Below are positions 8,384-17,701 of a stretch of DNA of 64,000 nt, one piece after another; position 1 is the stretch's first letter; each line of letters starts with the position of its first letter. A model generated the notes under the pieces. The model did not search any database and was not told the DNA's origin. It saw only the letters and a list, made by a program, of their open reading frames with translations. Source of the stretch: Neptuniibacter caesariensis (lineage in GTDB: Bacteria; Pseudomonadota; Gammaproteobacteria; Pseudomonadales; Balneatricaceae); NCBI RefSeq assembly GCF_000153345.1, contig NZ_CH724127.1, positions 304,065-368,064 of the forward strand, read 5' to 3'. Both the position numbers and the translations under genes were made by a program.

Positions 8384-9739
8384 TTATCCCCGTGCAGCCT
8401 TCAGTGTGTCTGCAATCATGAAGGCAAGTTCTAGCGCCTGTTCACCGTTCAGACGTGGGTCGCAGTGTGTGTGATACTTATCAGCAAGGTCCTGCTCGCT
8501 GATCATATAGGCACCGCCGATACACTCGGTAACATTTTGCCCGGTCATTTCAAAGTGAACGCCACCTGCATGAGTACCTTCAGCGCGATGGACCTCGAAG
8601 AAGCCTTTCATCTCCTTAAGAATAGCTTCGACGCTACGGGTTTTATAACCACTGGACGCTTTAATCGTGTTACCGTGCATCGGGTCGGAGCTCCAGATCA
8701 CTTGTTGTCCCGAAGCTTTTACCGCTCGTACTAGTGCCGGTAAGTGTTCAGTGATTTTTTCAGCACCCATTCGAGCGATTAGTGTAATACGACCGGCTTC
8801 ATTTTTCGGGTTCAGAATGGCTAGTAAGCGCTCCAGATCATCAATCTGTGTTGATGGTCCAACTTTAATACCGACTGGGTTTTTAACGCCGCGTAAGAAC
8901 TCGACATGGGCGTGATCAGGCTGACGAGTGCGGTCACCGATCCATAGCATATGTGCGGAGCAGTCGTACCAGTTTCCAGAAAGGCTGTCCTGGCGTGTCA
9001 GTGCTTCCTCATAGCCTAACAGCAGTGCTTCATGAGAGGTGTATAGCGTTGTCTCACGTAACTGCGGTGTGTTTGAGGAATTCATTCCGCAGGCTTCCAT
9101 GAAGCGCAGAGTCTGGTCGATCTGACTCGCCAGATCCTGATATTTGTTGCTTAGTGGGCTGTTAGTCACGAAGTTCTGATTCCAGGCGTGAACCTGGTGT
9201 AGATCAGCGAAGCCACCCTGGGCAAATGCGCGGAGCAGATTCAGCGTAGATGCCGCCTGATGGTAAGCGGTAACGAGTCTCTCAGGGTCTGGTTGGCGTG
9301 AGCCCTCGGTAAAGGCGATATCGTTGATGATATCTCCACGGTAGCTGGGTAGTTCAACCCCATCTATCGTTTCACTTCCGCTAGAGCGAGGTTTCGCATA
9401 TTGGCCAGCAATACGGCCTACTTTGACTACCGGGCAGCTTGCAGAGAATGTCATGACAACAGCCATCTGCATGAGTACCTTGAATGTATCACGGATCTTA
9501 TCGGCGTTAAATTCACTGAAGCTTTCAGCGCAATCACCGCCTTGCAGTAGAAAGGCCTTGCCCTGGGCTACTTTAGCTAAATCTTCTTGCAACCGGTTAA
9601 TTTCCCCGGCGAAAACTAAGGGAGGTAGTTTGCTCAGGGTTGTTTCTGCGGATAGTAGGGCATCCTGATTAGGGTATACAGGTTGCTGTACGATCGGCTT
9701 TTCTCTCCAGCTTGATGGCGTCCAAATAGAAGTTGTCAT
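8384..9739 (-). CDS. Class II 3-deoxy-7-phosphoheptulonate (DAHP) synthase
   Basis: This 451-residue enzyme condenses phosphoenolpyruvate with erythrose 4-phosphate, the first step of aromatic amino acid synthesis in the cytosol. Class II landmarks are [12 protein letters not shown] (about residues 62-73), [14 protein letters not shown] (about 104-117), [11 protein letters not shown] near 350 and [14 protein letters not shown] near 390. The length is the usual one for the class. The ATG is preceded by AGGAAG. The upstream leader holds a hairpin and a possible small ORF whose stop overlaps this start. The gene is monocistronic and ends at a shared terminator. Confidence 0.95.
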   Translation of the reverse strand: MTTSIWTPSSWREKPIVQQPVYPNQDALLSAETTLSKLPPLVFAGEINRLQEDLAKVAQGKAFLLQGGDCAESFSEFNADKIRDTFKVLMQMAVVMTFSASCPVVKVGRIAGQYAKPRSSGSETIDGVELPSYRGDIINDIAFTEGSRQPDPERLVTAYHQAASTLNLLRAFAQGGFADLHQVHAWNQNFVTNSPLSNKYQDLASQIDQTLRFMEACGMNSSNTPQLRETTLYTSHEALLLGYEEALTRQDSLSGNWYDCSAHMLWIGDRTRQPDHAHVEFLRGVKNPVGIKVGPSTQIDDLERLLAILNPKNEAGRITLIARMGAEKITEHLPALVRAVKASGQQVIWSSDPMHGNTIKASSGYKTRSVEAILKEMKGFFEVHRAEGTHAGGVHFEMTGQNVTECIGGAYMISEQDLADKYHTHCDPRLNGEQALELAFMIADTLKAARG

Positions 9740-9873
9740 CTTAAATCTTCCTGATCTCTGAAACGTTCTTGCTTCAGTAATAAAATCTTTATGTCTTTAA
9801 ATAGGGGCAAGCAATGCTTGAGGGTCTGATGAGGTGCGGCCTGTAGATTTCGTGCGCGCAGCACGATTCCCAC
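9736..9873 (-). other. Possible leader ORF / structured leader of DAHP synthase
   Basis: On the minus strand a GTG-initiated frame of 45 codons runs through the whole leader. It ends in TGA overlapping the DAHP synthase ATG as ATGA. It starts inside or next to a hairpin, TCGTGC-GCGCA-GCACGA (9850-9866), flanked by CTGT/ACAG. It has no Trp or Tyr codons and two Phe codons, so it is not a classic attenuator peptide. The ribosome site before GTG is weak. It may be a real coupled peptide or an open frame over a conserved RNA structure. Confidence 0.3.
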
Positions 9874-10012
9874 AGACCTAGATAAAGTAGGACTGAGAAT
9901 AAAAGGCTAGAGCAACTGAGTCAGCAGAAAGCTGTTTTAATAAACTCACAGGGTTGTTGTTCACTTGCTTACATTCTTATTTCTGGGTGATTTACTCAGA
10001 GTATACGGCTAA

Positions 10013-10927
10013 TTAAGCTGTCTTAATACCCGTCAGATTACGGAATGATACATCTTTTGCTGTATTAAGGAAATCCACCATAAATTCTGCGTCTTTTTGG
10101 TCTTCACGGATTGCTGCATATAAGGTACACCAAACGCCTTTTTCCCCAAGAGGTTTCGAGGCAATGTACTCTCGCTGGATATACTCGTGAAGTGCCCAGT
10201 TAGGCAGCGCGGATACCCCGCGACCACTGGCAACAAGTTGTAGCATCATGACGGTTAGCTCAGCGGTTCTCGTCGCCGCTGGCTCTACATCTGCCTCATC
10301 CAGAAAATGGTTGAAAATGTCCAACCGGTCATGTTCAACCGGGTAGGTAATCAGTGTTTCCTGTGCCAGATCTTCAGGGTGAATGAAGCGTCTCGCCATC
10401 AGGCGGTGCTGTTTACTAATCGCCAGTCGAGATTCGTAGGTGAATAGGGGAACGTAAGTTATCCCGTTTCTTGGCTCAGGGTCAGATGTAATGACCAGGT
10501 CGAGATCACCTCGTGCCAGTGCAGGAAGTGGTTGGAAACTGAATCCGCTTGATAGGTCTAGCTCAACTTCAGGCCAGTTTTGACGGAAGTGATCGATGGT
10601 TGGCATTAGCCAGTCAAAACAGCTGTGACATTCAATACAAAGGTTGAGTCGCCCTGCTTCACCGCCAGCTAATCTTCCAATGTCGCGTTCTGTATTGCGA
10701 ATCATGGGAAGTATCTCATCCGCTAGAACTAGCAGACGCTGTCCAGCGCTTGTAAAGCAGATTGGTTTCGTTTTGCGAATGAAGAGAGAACAGTTAAGTC
10801 GATCTTCAAGATCTTTGATTTGATGAGAGAGTGCGGACTGGGTTAAGTGTACGCGTTCCGCGGCTTCAACCAGGCTGCCTGCATCACGCAATGCAGATAA
10901 GGTTTTCAGGTGACGCAACTCAATCAT
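10013..10927 (-). CDS. metR: MetR, LysR-type regulator of methionine synthesis
   Basis: This 304-residue LysR-family protein starts MIELRHLKTLSALRDAGSLVEAA and has a helix-turn-helix near residues 18-37 (HLTQSALSHQIKDLE). The effector domain contains IECHSCFDWL, QPLPALARGDLDLVITSD and ETLITYPVEHDRLDIF, which I recognise as MetR hallmarks. MetR uses homocysteine as co-inducer to activate metE, metH and glyA. None of these lies next to the gene here, so it acts on distant targets. It is transcribed alone. Confidence 0.9.
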   Translation of the reverse strand: MIELRHLKTLSALRDAGSLVEAAERVHLTQSALSHQIKDLEDRLNCSLFIRKTKPICFTSAGQRLLVLADEILPMIRNTERDIGRLAGGEAGRLNLCIECHSCFDWLMPTIDHFRQNWPEVELDLSSGFSFQPLPALARGDLDLVITSDPEPRNGITYVPLFTYESRLAISKQHRLMARRFIHPEDLAQETLITYPVEHDRLDIFNHFLDEADVEPAATRTAELTVMMLQLVASGRGVSALPNWALHEYIQREYIASKPLGEKGVWCTLYAAIREDQKDAEFMVDFLNTAKDVSFRNLTGIKTA

Positions 10928-10999
10928 TAATCTCTCTCCGGTTGGGCTCGGTTAACGCACAATATAGGCAGTATAGTACGGACGGGCAAGAAGAGGGCA

Positions 11000-11026
11000 G
11001 ACAATCATGCCAGGAGCATGATTGTC
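11000..11026 (-). terminator. Perfect 11-bp hairpin after argF, possible terminator
   Basis: GACAATCATGC-CAGGA-GCATGATTGTC lies 10 bp past the argF stop. It is a perfect stem but has no clear T-run on the minus strand, only a pyrimidine-rich stretch, so it may instead stabilise the mRNA end. It also lies about 70 bp upstream of the metR start codon. Confidence 0.45.
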
Positions 11027-11036
11027 ATGGGGTGAT

Positions 11037-11942
11037 TTACTTAACCATCAGGAATTCAAGTAAAGCTTTTTGTGCGTGCAAGCGATTTTCTGCTTCATCG
11101 AATACCACAGAACGTGGGTCTTCTAGCATATCCATGCTGACTTCCTCGCCTCGGTGGGCAGGCAGGCAGTGCATGAAGAGAGCATCTTTGTTGGCGTTGT
11201 CCATTAGAGCAGGGGAAACCTGGAAGCCATCAAATTTGGCTTCGCGTTCTTTTTGCTCTTCCTCTTGACCCATAGATGCCCAAACGTCAGTCACAACCAG
11301 ATCACTGCCAGTTACCGCTTCTACAGGAGAGCGGGTAATGAAAATGCGTTCCTGATTTTCTGCAACTAGCTTTTCATCCGGATCAAAGCCTTCTGGGCAT
11401 GCGATATTCAGTTTGAAATCAAGCTGACGTGCTGCATTGATGTAGGAATGACACATGTTGTTACCATCACCGATCCAGGTCACAGTTTTACCCTGAATAT
11501 CGCCGCGATGTTCGAAGTAAGTCTGCATGTCAGCCAGAAGCTGGCAAGGGTGATATTCATCGGTTAGTGCATTAATCACTGGAACAGTTGAGTTTGCGGC
11601 GAACTCTTCAACAAGCTGGTGGCTGAAAGTTCGAATCATCACCACATCTACCATGCTGGAGATGACTTTCGCGCTGTCGCTGATCGGTTCACCGCGGCCA
11701 AGCTGAGTGTCTCGTGGAGAAAGGAACATGGCATGGCCACCAAACTGGGCCATACCTGCTTCAAAAGAAACGCGTGTACGTGTCGATGATTTTTCAAAAA
11801 TCATCGCCATAACTTTGTTCTTAAGTGGTTCGTAAACTTCACCGCGATTTCGGATAGCCTTGAGCTCAGAGGCGCGCTTTACAAGCGTGCGTAATTCTTC
11901 TGAAGACAGGTCGCGGAGTGTTAGGAAATGTCTAGTGCTCAT
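11037..11942 (-). CDS. argF: Ornithine carbamoyltransferase
   Basis: This 301-residue enzyme transfers a carbamoyl group to ornithine to give citrulline in arginine synthesis. The carbamoyl phosphate motif STRTR is near residue 53, [11 protein letters not shown] is near 130, and [13 protein letters not shown], with the ornithine-binding HCLP, is near 260. The length is typical. The ATG overlaps, as ATGA, the end of the displaced argD tail frame, so argD and argF are probably translationally coupled in one minus-strand operon. Confidence 0.95.
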   Translation of the reverse strand: MSTRHFLTLRDLSSEELRTLVKRASELKAIRNRGEVYEPLKNKVMAMIFEKSSTRTRVSFEAGMAQFGGHAMFLSPRDTQLGRGEPISDSAKVISSMVDVVMIRTFSHQLVEEFAANSTVPVINALTDEYHPCQLLADMQTYFEHRGDIQGKTVTWIGDGNNMCHSYINAARQLDFKLNIACPEGFDPDEKLVAENQERIFITRSPVEAVTGSDLVVTDVWASMGQEEEQKEREAKFDGFQVSPALMDNANKDALFMHCLPAHRGEEVSMDMLEDPRSVVFDEAENRLHAQKALLEFLMVK

Positions 11943-12058
11943 TTTGCTCTTCGTTCTTCCGAGTGGTCGTTAGTCTCTTCGCCGCGCTCGTCAGCTGCGT
12001 ATACACGAATGATCTGAGAGAGTGTATTTACCAATAGTTCTGCTTCGCTGTCCGTCAT
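11939..12058 (-). other. Displaced C-terminal tail of ArgD in the -1 frame
   Basis: A 39-codon frame begins at an ATG that overlaps the argD stop (ACATGA). It reads MTDSEAELLVNTLSQIIRVY and onward, matching the expected end of class III acetylornithine aminotransferases after the LPPL motif. Its own TGA overlaps the argF start. It is either the severed end of argD (one base lost) or, less likely, a separately initiated peptide. No X-XXY-YYZ slippery heptamer is visible at the junction. Confidence 0.6.
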
Positions 12059-13170
12059 GTCAGAGGAGGAAGCATGCGAACAACTTTTCCGCCACCAGTA
12101 ACATTTAACAAGATGCCTTTCACTTTAGACAGGACAGCCAGTTCCGTACCGGCTTCAGTCAATTCAATTGCTATTAGCAGGCCTTTATTACGTATTTCTT
12201 TGACATAGTCTGCATGGCCAATCTGCTCTTCAAATCCTGCAACGATCTTGTTACCAAGTTCGGTAGCGCGCTCACATAGATTTTCATCCATGATGGTGTT
12301 GACTACAGCAAGTGCCGCAGCGCAGGAGAGGGGATTGCCACCGTAGGTTGAACCGTGTGTGCCAGCAATCAGTATTTTTGCTGCAGTTCCGCGCGCCAGG
12401 CATGCGCCAATTGGGACGCCGTTGCCAAGGCCTTTAGCGGTAGTGACGACATCAGGAAGAATGTCGTTATGCTGATAGGCAAAATATTTACCTGAGCGTC
12501 CGTTTCCGCTCTGAACTTCATCAAGCATCAGCAGCCATTCGTTTTCATCACAAATGTCGCGAAGCTTGTTCAGATAGTCTGGAGCAGGGATTTGAATGCC
12601 TGATTCACCTTGAATTGGTTCTACAAGAATAGCCACGACATTTGGGTTGTTTTCTGCAATGGCTTTGATGGCATCAACGTCATCATATGGCGCGCGTACA
12701 AAACCGCTGACCAGGGGTTCAAAGCCTGCTTGAGCAGAGCGGTTGCCGGTTGCGCTTAGAGTGGCCATTGTGCGGCCATGGAAAGAGTTTTCCATGACAA
12801 TAATGGTAGGGTTTTCAACTTTTTTGACTGCGTGACCGTAGCGTCGGGCTAACTTGATAGCCGCTTCGTTAGCTTCTGCACCAGAATTACCAAAAAACAC
12901 ATTATCCATACCGGAAATCTGTGTCAGGCGTTCCGCTAACTGTTGCTGGTTGGGGATAGTGTACAGGTTGGATGTGTGGATAACATTGCTTGCCTGATCA
13001 CAAATAGCATGAGTCACGGCTGGGTGTGAGTGACCCAGACCACATACGGCGATCCCGCAAAGGGCATCCAGATATTTATTACCATCGGTATCGTACAACC
13101 AGCTTCCTTCACCTCGTTCGAAGGCTACAGACAGGCGGTTGTATGTAGACATAATTGCTTCTACGGCCAT
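12055..13170 (-). CDS. argD: Acetylornithine aminotransferase, C-terminal tail frameshifted
   Basis: This class III PLP aminotransferase turns N-acetylornithine into the semialdehyde or the reverse, in arginine synthesis, and may also serve succinyldiaminopimelate. It shows GNSGAEANEAAIKLAR near residue 97, LMLDEVQSGNGRSG near 220, and TTAKGLGNGVPIGA with the PLP lysine near 250. ATG 13170 has GGGAAGA upstream; a longer start at 13215 is less likely. The frame stops right after MLPPLT, about 39 residues short, while the missing tail continues in the -1 frame. Most of the fold including the active site is intact, so the protein may still work. Confidence 0.85.
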   Translation of the reverse strand: MAVEAIMSTYNRLSVAFERGEGSWLYDTDGNKYLDALCGIAVCGLGHSHPAVTHAICDQASNVIHTSNLYTIPNQQQLAERLTQISGMDNVFFGNSGAEANEAAIKLARRYGHAVKKVENPTIIVMENSFHGRTMATLSATGNRSAQAGFEPLVSGFVRAPYDDVDAIKAIAENNPNVVAILVEPIQGESGIQIPAPDYLNKLRDICDENEWLLMLDEVQSGNGRSGKYFAYQHNDILPDVVTTAKGLGNGVPIGACLARGTAAKILIAGTHGSTYGGNPLSCAAALAVVNTIMDENLCERATELGNKIVAGFEEQIGHADYVKEIRNKGLLIAIELTEAGTELAVLSKVKGILLNVTGGGKVVRMLPPLT

Positions 13171-13449
13171 GTTTTTATCTTCCCTACAACGCAAAAAGGC
13201 AGCCAAGGCTGCCAATCAAAGAACGAATCATATCAGCTTTTCCCCCTTTGGCAAGCGTTCTGATCGAATAGGCGGAGTAAAGCCCATATTAAATGTATGG
13301 AAGTTGTACGATAGATTTTTTTTATTGAGTCGATTTATAAAAGCTAATGTACTTTGTCAGAGTAAAATGGTCGGATATGTGGTACATTGTTCGTCACGGC
13401 ACAAATCTTCCGTTGTGCTTCCGGCATAGTAAGTTTTTATAGGTGTAGA

Positions 13450-13788
13450 ATGAGTGTAATTGATACCATCAAAGAGCAGATCGACAACAACGATATCCTG
13501 CTTTATATGAAAGGAACACCTCGCTTCCCGCAGTGTGGTTTCTCTTCCCGCGCATCTGAAGCGGTGATGGGTTGTGGCGAACGCTTTGCTTTTGTGAACA
13601 TCCTGGAAAATCCTGAAATTCGCGCTGAATTACCAAAATATGCTAATTGGCCGACCTTTCCACAGCTTTGGGTTAAAGGTGAGTTAATCGGTGGTTGTGA
13701 CATTATTTGTGAGATGGCTGCTAATGGTGAGTTGGCGGAATTGATCAAAGAAGCATCAGCAGGTTCAGAAGAGCAAAGTGCAGAGTAA
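13450..13788 (+). CDS. grxD: Monothiol glutaredoxin Grx4 family
   Basis: This 112-residue protein carries the monothiol active site PQCGFS (Cys29) after KGTPRFP, then FAFVNILENPEIRAELPKYANWPTFPQLWVKGE and GGCDI. These are all signature parts of GrxD, which holds or transfers [2Fe-2S] clusters with glutathione and BolA. I start it at ATG 13450, which matches family starts; an in-frame start at 13387 would add an unrelated 21 residues. It stands alone, divergent from argD and upstream of the peroxiredoxin gene. Confidence 0.93.
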   Translation: MSVIDTIKEQIDNNDILLYMKGTPRFPQCGFSSRASEAVMGCGERFAFVNILENPEIRAELPKYANWPTFPQLWVKGELIGGCDIICEMAANGELAELIKEASAGSEEQSAE

Positions 13789-13877
13789 TTTATATAGATT
13801 CTGGCTTGATTTTACAGCAGCCTTTTCTATCATAAAAAACCTTAACGCTAGATATCATTTAATGGAGAAATATCACA

Positions 13878-14480
13878 ATGGGCGTACTTGTAGGCAAACA
13901 AGCTCCTGACTTTACAGCACCAGCAGTTCTGGGGAATGGCGAGATCGTTGATTCTTTCACTCTGTCTGAAGCAACTAAAGGCAAGAAAGCGGTAGTATTC
14001 TTCTACCCACTGGACTTCACTTTTGTATGTCCTTCTGAGCTGTTGGCTTTTGATCACCGCATCGAAGAGTTCAAAAAGCGTAACGTTGAAGTTATCGGTG
14101 TTTCTATCGATTCTCACTTCTCTCACAACGCATGGCGTAACACACCGGTAAACGAAGGTGGTATCGGTGCAGTTAACTACACTCTGGTTGCAGATATGAC
14201 TCACAGCATCTGCCAGTCTTACGACGTTGAGTCTGAAGGTGGTGTTGCATTCCGTGGTTCTTTCCTGATTGATGAAGATGGTCTGGTTCGTCACCAGGTT
14301 GTTAACGACCTTCCACTGGGTCGTAATGTTGACGAAATGCTGCGTATGGTTGATGCGTTGGCATTCCACCAGGAGCACGGTGAAGTTTGCCCTGCTGGTT
14401 GGAACCAGGGCGACAAAGGTATGGATGCATCTCCTGAAGGTGTAGCTAAATACCTGTCTGAAGAAGCTGATAACCTGTAA
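13878..14480 (+). CDS. Typical 2-Cys peroxiredoxin (AhpC/Tsa type)
   Basis: This 200-residue peroxidase reduces hydrogen and organic peroxides in the cytosol. The peroxidatic Cys51 is in DFTFVCP and the resolving Cys171 in GEVCPAGW. GGVAFRGSFLID and the C-terminal YL motif (AKYLSEEADNL) are also present. The GG...YL pair suggests a form sensitive to over-oxidation, as in Prx1-type enzymes. TGGAG lies seven to ten bases before the ATG. It ends at a terminator shared with rnt. The pairing of a Grx4 gene with this peroxiredoxin resembles the pseudomonad order. Confidence 0.93.
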   Translation: MGVLVGKQAPDFTAPAVLGNGEIVDSFTLSEATKGKKAVVFFYPLDFTFVCPSELLAFDHRIEEFKKRNVEVIGVSIDSHFSHNAWRNTPVNEGGIGAVNYTLVADMTHSICQSYDVESEGGVAFRGSFLIDEDGLVRHQVVNDLPLGRNVDEMLRMVDALAFHQEHGEVCPAGWNQGDKGMDASPEGVAKYLSEEADNL

Positions 14481-14502
14481 GTCAGAGTTTTTACCAGCTA
14501 TA

Positions 14503-14530
14503 AAAAAGCCCGCGATAGCGGGCTTTTTTG
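14503..14530. terminator. Bidirectional Rho-independent terminator
   Basis: A GCCCGC-GATA-GCGGGC stem is flanked by six A and six T, between the convergent peroxiredoxin and rnt genes. Confidence 0.92.
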
Positions 14531-14537
14531 TTATTCA

Positions 14538-15197
14538 TCATTCTTCATCGTCTTGGAATGACTCTGCCATCTCCCAGCCGCCCAGCTCTTTCCAGCGGTT
14601 GACGATTAAGCAAAATAGTTCAGCTGTTTTCATTGTGTCGTATAAGGCTGAATGTGCTTGTTTTCCGTCAAACTCTATACCTGCTACCTGGCAAGCCCTG
14701 GCCAGAACGGTTTGGCCAAAAGCGAGTCCGCCCAATGTGGCGGTATCGAAAGTCGAGAATGGATGGAACGGGTTGCGTTTAATATCAGCACGATTTGCAG
14801 CTGCATTCACAAAACCCTGGTCAAAGGAAGCATTATGCCCCACCAGAACTGCACGCTTGCAGCCGTGCGCTTTAATCGCTTTTCTGACGGGCTTAAAGAT
14901 CTCTTCCATCGCATCGCGTTCAGGTACGGCCTCGCGATCAGGGTCGTAGGGGTCGATGCCGGTAAAATCGAGCGCAGATTGCTCAAGATTAGCGCCTTCG
15001 AAAGGCTCAACCTGGGCTTCAAAGCTCTGGTCTATCATTAGAAAGCCGTTTTCATCCATGGTCAGCGTGACCGCTGCAATTTCTAAAAGTGCATCGGTCC
15101 GTGAATTAAAGCCGGCTGTTTCAACATCGACGACTACAGGCAGGAAACCGCGAAAACGGTTTGCCATGGGATGTTTAATATCGCTATGGTTACTCAA
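14538..15197 (-). CDS. rnt: Ribonuclease T
   Basis: This 219-residue DEDD-family 3'-5' exonuclease trims the 3' ends of tRNA, 5S and 23S rRNA. Exo I is VVDVETAGF (Asp24, Glu26), Exo II is [12 protein letters not shown] near residue 130, and Exo III is [15 protein letters not shown] near 190. That gives the full D-E-D-H-D set. RNase T-specific [16 protein letters not shown] is also present. The length is normal. The gene is read away from motY on the opposite strand. Confidence 0.95.
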   Translation of the reverse strand: MSNHSDIKHPMANRFRGFLPVVVDVETAGFNSRTDALLEIAAVTLTMDENGFLMIDQSFEAQVEPFEGANLEQSALDFTGIDPYDPDREAVPERDAMEEIFKPVRKAIKAHGCKRAVLVGHNASFDQGFVNAAANRADIKRNPFHPFSTFDTATLGGLAFGQTVLARACQVAGIEFDGKQAHSALYDTMKTAELFCLIVNRWKELGGWEMAESFQDDEE

Positions 15198-15347
15198 AGG
15201 GTGCCCTTACTTGGCTGAGGGTTTCCGTTTAATATGCGAGTATTCTAGCAGTGTAAAGGAGGCCGCTCCAATGCCGGTCTCAAGTTTATGCTAAAGCTGC
15301 CGAAATATTTTAGATATTTTAAGTGTTTTTGTTTGGGAAGCCATCCG

Positions 15348-16205
15348 GTGTACGTGAAATTTGGAATAGCTCTGTTGAGTTTGCTGTTATCTTTTGAGAT
15401 CTCTGCGGTAACATTTCGTAGCTCGATCGATGATGCAAAATGGGAGCTTGAGGCTTCGAAATTTTCCTGTCGTCTTAGTCAGGTTATCCCCTCTTTTGGT
15501 AACGCTGAATTTGAGCGTGAAGCGGGAGAAGATCTGCGTTTTACGCTTAAGCCAACAGAAAACATTCACTTCAGTGCGGGTGCTAAATTAGTTGCTGAGG
15601 CAGCGCCATGGCAGCCGGGGATATCACCTCGTTTTATTGGTTCGTACAAGCCTGAAGAGTTAACGGGTTATCTTCAGGTTAAACCAAAGCAGGCTAAGAA
15701 TATGTTGGCTGCCCTGTATAAGGGGATGATGCCGACGTTTACTTCTCCGGAGTGGTATGGAACTAACGAGTCGCTGCGAGTCGCTGTATCTGCAGTAAAT
15801 TTTCAGTCAGCCTATGATGACTATGTTTTGTGTACTACGGGGCTGTTGCCGGTTAACTTCAGGCAGGTGGCTCGAACAGCAGTATTGTTTCCTTCCGCGC
15901 AATGGCGATTGTCTGATGCTTCAAGAGAACGTTTGGATTTAATAGCTCTCTATGTGAAAAATGATGATTCAGTCAAAGGGATCTACATAGATGGTCATTC
16001 AGACAGTCAAGGGCGTCGTTTGATGAACCGTGATATGTCTAAGCGCAGGGCAGAAGAGGTCACGGCTTATCTTATAAGTATTGGTCTGGATCCAAATATG
16101 ATTACGACGCGTTATCACGGGGAGCGCTACCCGGTTGTGCCCAATAATAGTAAAAAGAATCGTGATCGAAACCGTCGTGTAACGATTCGTCTTGAGAAAG
16201 AGTAG
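15348..16205 (+). CDS. motY: Sodium-type flagellar motor protein MotY
   Basis: The N-terminal half after the signal peptide (WELEASKFSCRLSQVIPSFG and following) is the MotY-specific domain that anchors the stator T-ring. The C-terminal half is an OmpA/Pal peptidoglycan-binding domain: IDGHSDSQG near residue 215, then NRDMSKRRAEEV and NSKKNRDRNRRVTI. MotY helps the stator of sodium-driven or similar polar flagella. I favour GTG 15348, which has GGGAAG seven bases before it and opens directly into a Sec signal peptide ending EISA; the longer ATG at 15288 lacks a ribosome site. Adjacency to rnt and argG supports the call. Confidence 0.88.
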   Translation: MYVKFGIALLSLLLSFEISAVTFRSSIDDAKWELEASKFSCRLSQVIPSFGNAEFEREAGEDLRFTLKPTENIHFSAGAKLVAEAAPWQPGISPRFIGSYKPEELTGYLQVKPKQAKNMLAALYKGMMPTFTSPEWYGTNESLRVAVSAVNFQSAYDDYVLCTTGLLPVNFRQVARTAVLFPSAQWRLSDASRERLDLIALYVKNDDSVKGIYIDGHSDSQGRRLMNRDMSKRRAEEVTAYLISIGLDPNMITTRYHGERYPVVPNNSKKNRDRNRRVTIRLEKE

Positions 16206-16344
16206 TCTCTCAATTAGCACATCAGTTTTTTTCTTTTCACTGGTGCCTAGCGCGCCTCCTTTCTGATATAATTTCGCGCTTAATTTGAAATTTCATGTGG
16301 GTCCTTCTTAAGGACTCACTCTGTTCGCAAGTTGGAGCTTGAGA

Positions 16345-17571
16345 ATGTCCGAGATCAAAAAGGTCGTTCTGGCCTACTCCGGTGGATTGGATACTTCCGT
16401 TATCGTTCGCTGGTTACAAGATGAATACAACGCAGAAGTTGTTACTTTTACTGCTGACCTGGGTCAGGGTGAAGAGGTTGAGCCTGCGCGTGCCAAAGCA
16501 GAAGCTCTGGGTGTAAAAGAAATTTACATCGAAGACCTGCGTGAAGAGTTTGTACGTGATTTCGTATTCCCAATGTTCCGTGCAAACACAATCTATGAAG
16601 GCGAGTACCTTCTGGGTACTTCTATCGCACGCCCGTTAATTGCAAAACGTCTGATTGAAATTGCAAACGAAACGGGTGCTGATGCGATTTCTCACGGTGC
16701 AACAGGTAAAGGTAATGACCAGGTTCGCTTCGAGTTGGGTGCTTATGCGCTGAAACCGGGTGTACACGTGATTGCGCCATGGCGTGAATGGGATCTGACT
16801 TCCCGTGAGACGCTGATGAAATACTGTGAAGATCATAATATCCCAGTTGATTTCTCAAGCAGCAAGAAGAAATCTCCGTACTCAATGGATGCTAACCTGC
16901 TTCATATCTCTTATGAGGGTGATATTCTTGAAGATCCATGGCAGGAAGCTGAAGAGGATATGTGGCGCTGGTCCGTTTCTCCTGAGCAAGCTCCAGATGA
17001 ACCTACTTATCTGGAACTGACTTACGAGAAGGGTGATATCGTTGCGATCAATGGCGAGAAAATGAGCCCGGCTACTGTTCTTGAATACCTGAACAAGGTG
17101 GGTGGCGAGAATGGTATCGGTCGTTTGGATATCGTTGAAAACCGCTTCGTTGGCATGAAATCTCGTGGTTGTTATGAAACACCGGGCGGAACGATTATGC
17201 TGCGTGCTCACCGCGCTATCGAATCAATCACGCTTGACCGTGAAGCAGCGCACCTGAAAGATGAGCTGATGCCACGCTACGCGAAAGTAATCTACAACGG
17301 CTTCTGGTGGTCAGAAGAGCGTAAGATGCTGCAGAAGATGATCGATGAGTCCCAGCAGGTTGTTAACGGTGATGTTCGCCTGAAGCTGTACAAAGGCAAT
17401 GTGGTTGTCGTGGGTCGTCGTTCTGAAGATAGCTTGTTTGATGAAAACATTGCGACTTTTGAAGATGATGCGGGTTCTTACGACCAGAAAGATGCCGCTG
17501 GCTTTATCAAGCTGAACGCATTGCGTATGCGTATTGCTGCTGGCAAAGGGCGTAATCTTCTCGACGATTAA
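16345..17571 (+). CDS. argG: Argininosuccinate synthase
   Basis: This 408-residue enzyme joins citrulline and aspartate using ATP in arginine synthesis. The N-type ATP pyrophosphatase loop [13 protein letters not shown] is at residues 7-19. [13 protein letters not shown] is near 117 and [14 protein letters not shown] near 270. The ATG at 16345 has GGAG upstream. It complements argF and argD on the other strand nearby. Codon use is strongly biased, as for a highly expressed gene. A terminator follows directly. Confidence 0.96.
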   Translation: MSEIKKVVLAYSGGLDTSVIVRWLQDEYNAEVVTFTADLGQGEEVEPARAKAEALGVKEIYIEDLREEFVRDFVFPMFRANTIYEGEYLLGTSIARPLIAKRLIEIANETGADAISHGATGKGNDQVRFELGAYALKPGVHVIAPWREWDLTSRETLMKYCEDHNIPVDFSSSKKKSPYSMDANLLHISYEGDILEDPWQEAEEDMWRWSVSPEQAPDEPTYLELTYEKGDIVAINGEKMSPATVLEYLNKVGGENGIGRLDIVENRFVGMKSRGCYETPGGTIMLRAHRAIESITLDREAAHLKDELMPRYAKVIYNGFWWSEERKMLQKMIDESQQVVNGDVRLKLYKGNVVVVGRRSEDSLFDENIATFEDDAGSYDQKDAAGFIKLNALRMRIAAGKGRNLLDD

Positions 17572-17584
17572 TCGAAAAAATTGC

Positions 17585-17620
17585 TAAAAAAAACCCCGCA
17601 CTTACCCTGCGGGGTTTTTT
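17585..17620 (+). terminator. Rho-independent terminator of argG
   Basis: An ACCCCGCA/TGCGGGGT stem with a 7-nt loop is followed by a run of T, starting about 20 bp after the argG stop. Confidence 0.92.
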
Positions 17621-17701
17621 ATTACTATAAGCTTGACCTAAACTTTGATAATGGTCTGATTTATATGCTACTTTTGCCGTTATCTTATTTGTATAGTGCC
17701 T

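Noticed and set aside
12050-12065. Programmed -1 frameshifting in argD
   Set aside because: No slippery heptamer or downstream stem-loop was seen at the junction. A base loss, assembly error or re-initiation explains it more simply.
13848-14378. Long open frame of 176 codons on the minus strand opposite the peroxiredoxin gene
   Set aside because: It is a mirror of strongly biased codon use in the real gene. It has no ribosome site and no recognisable domain.
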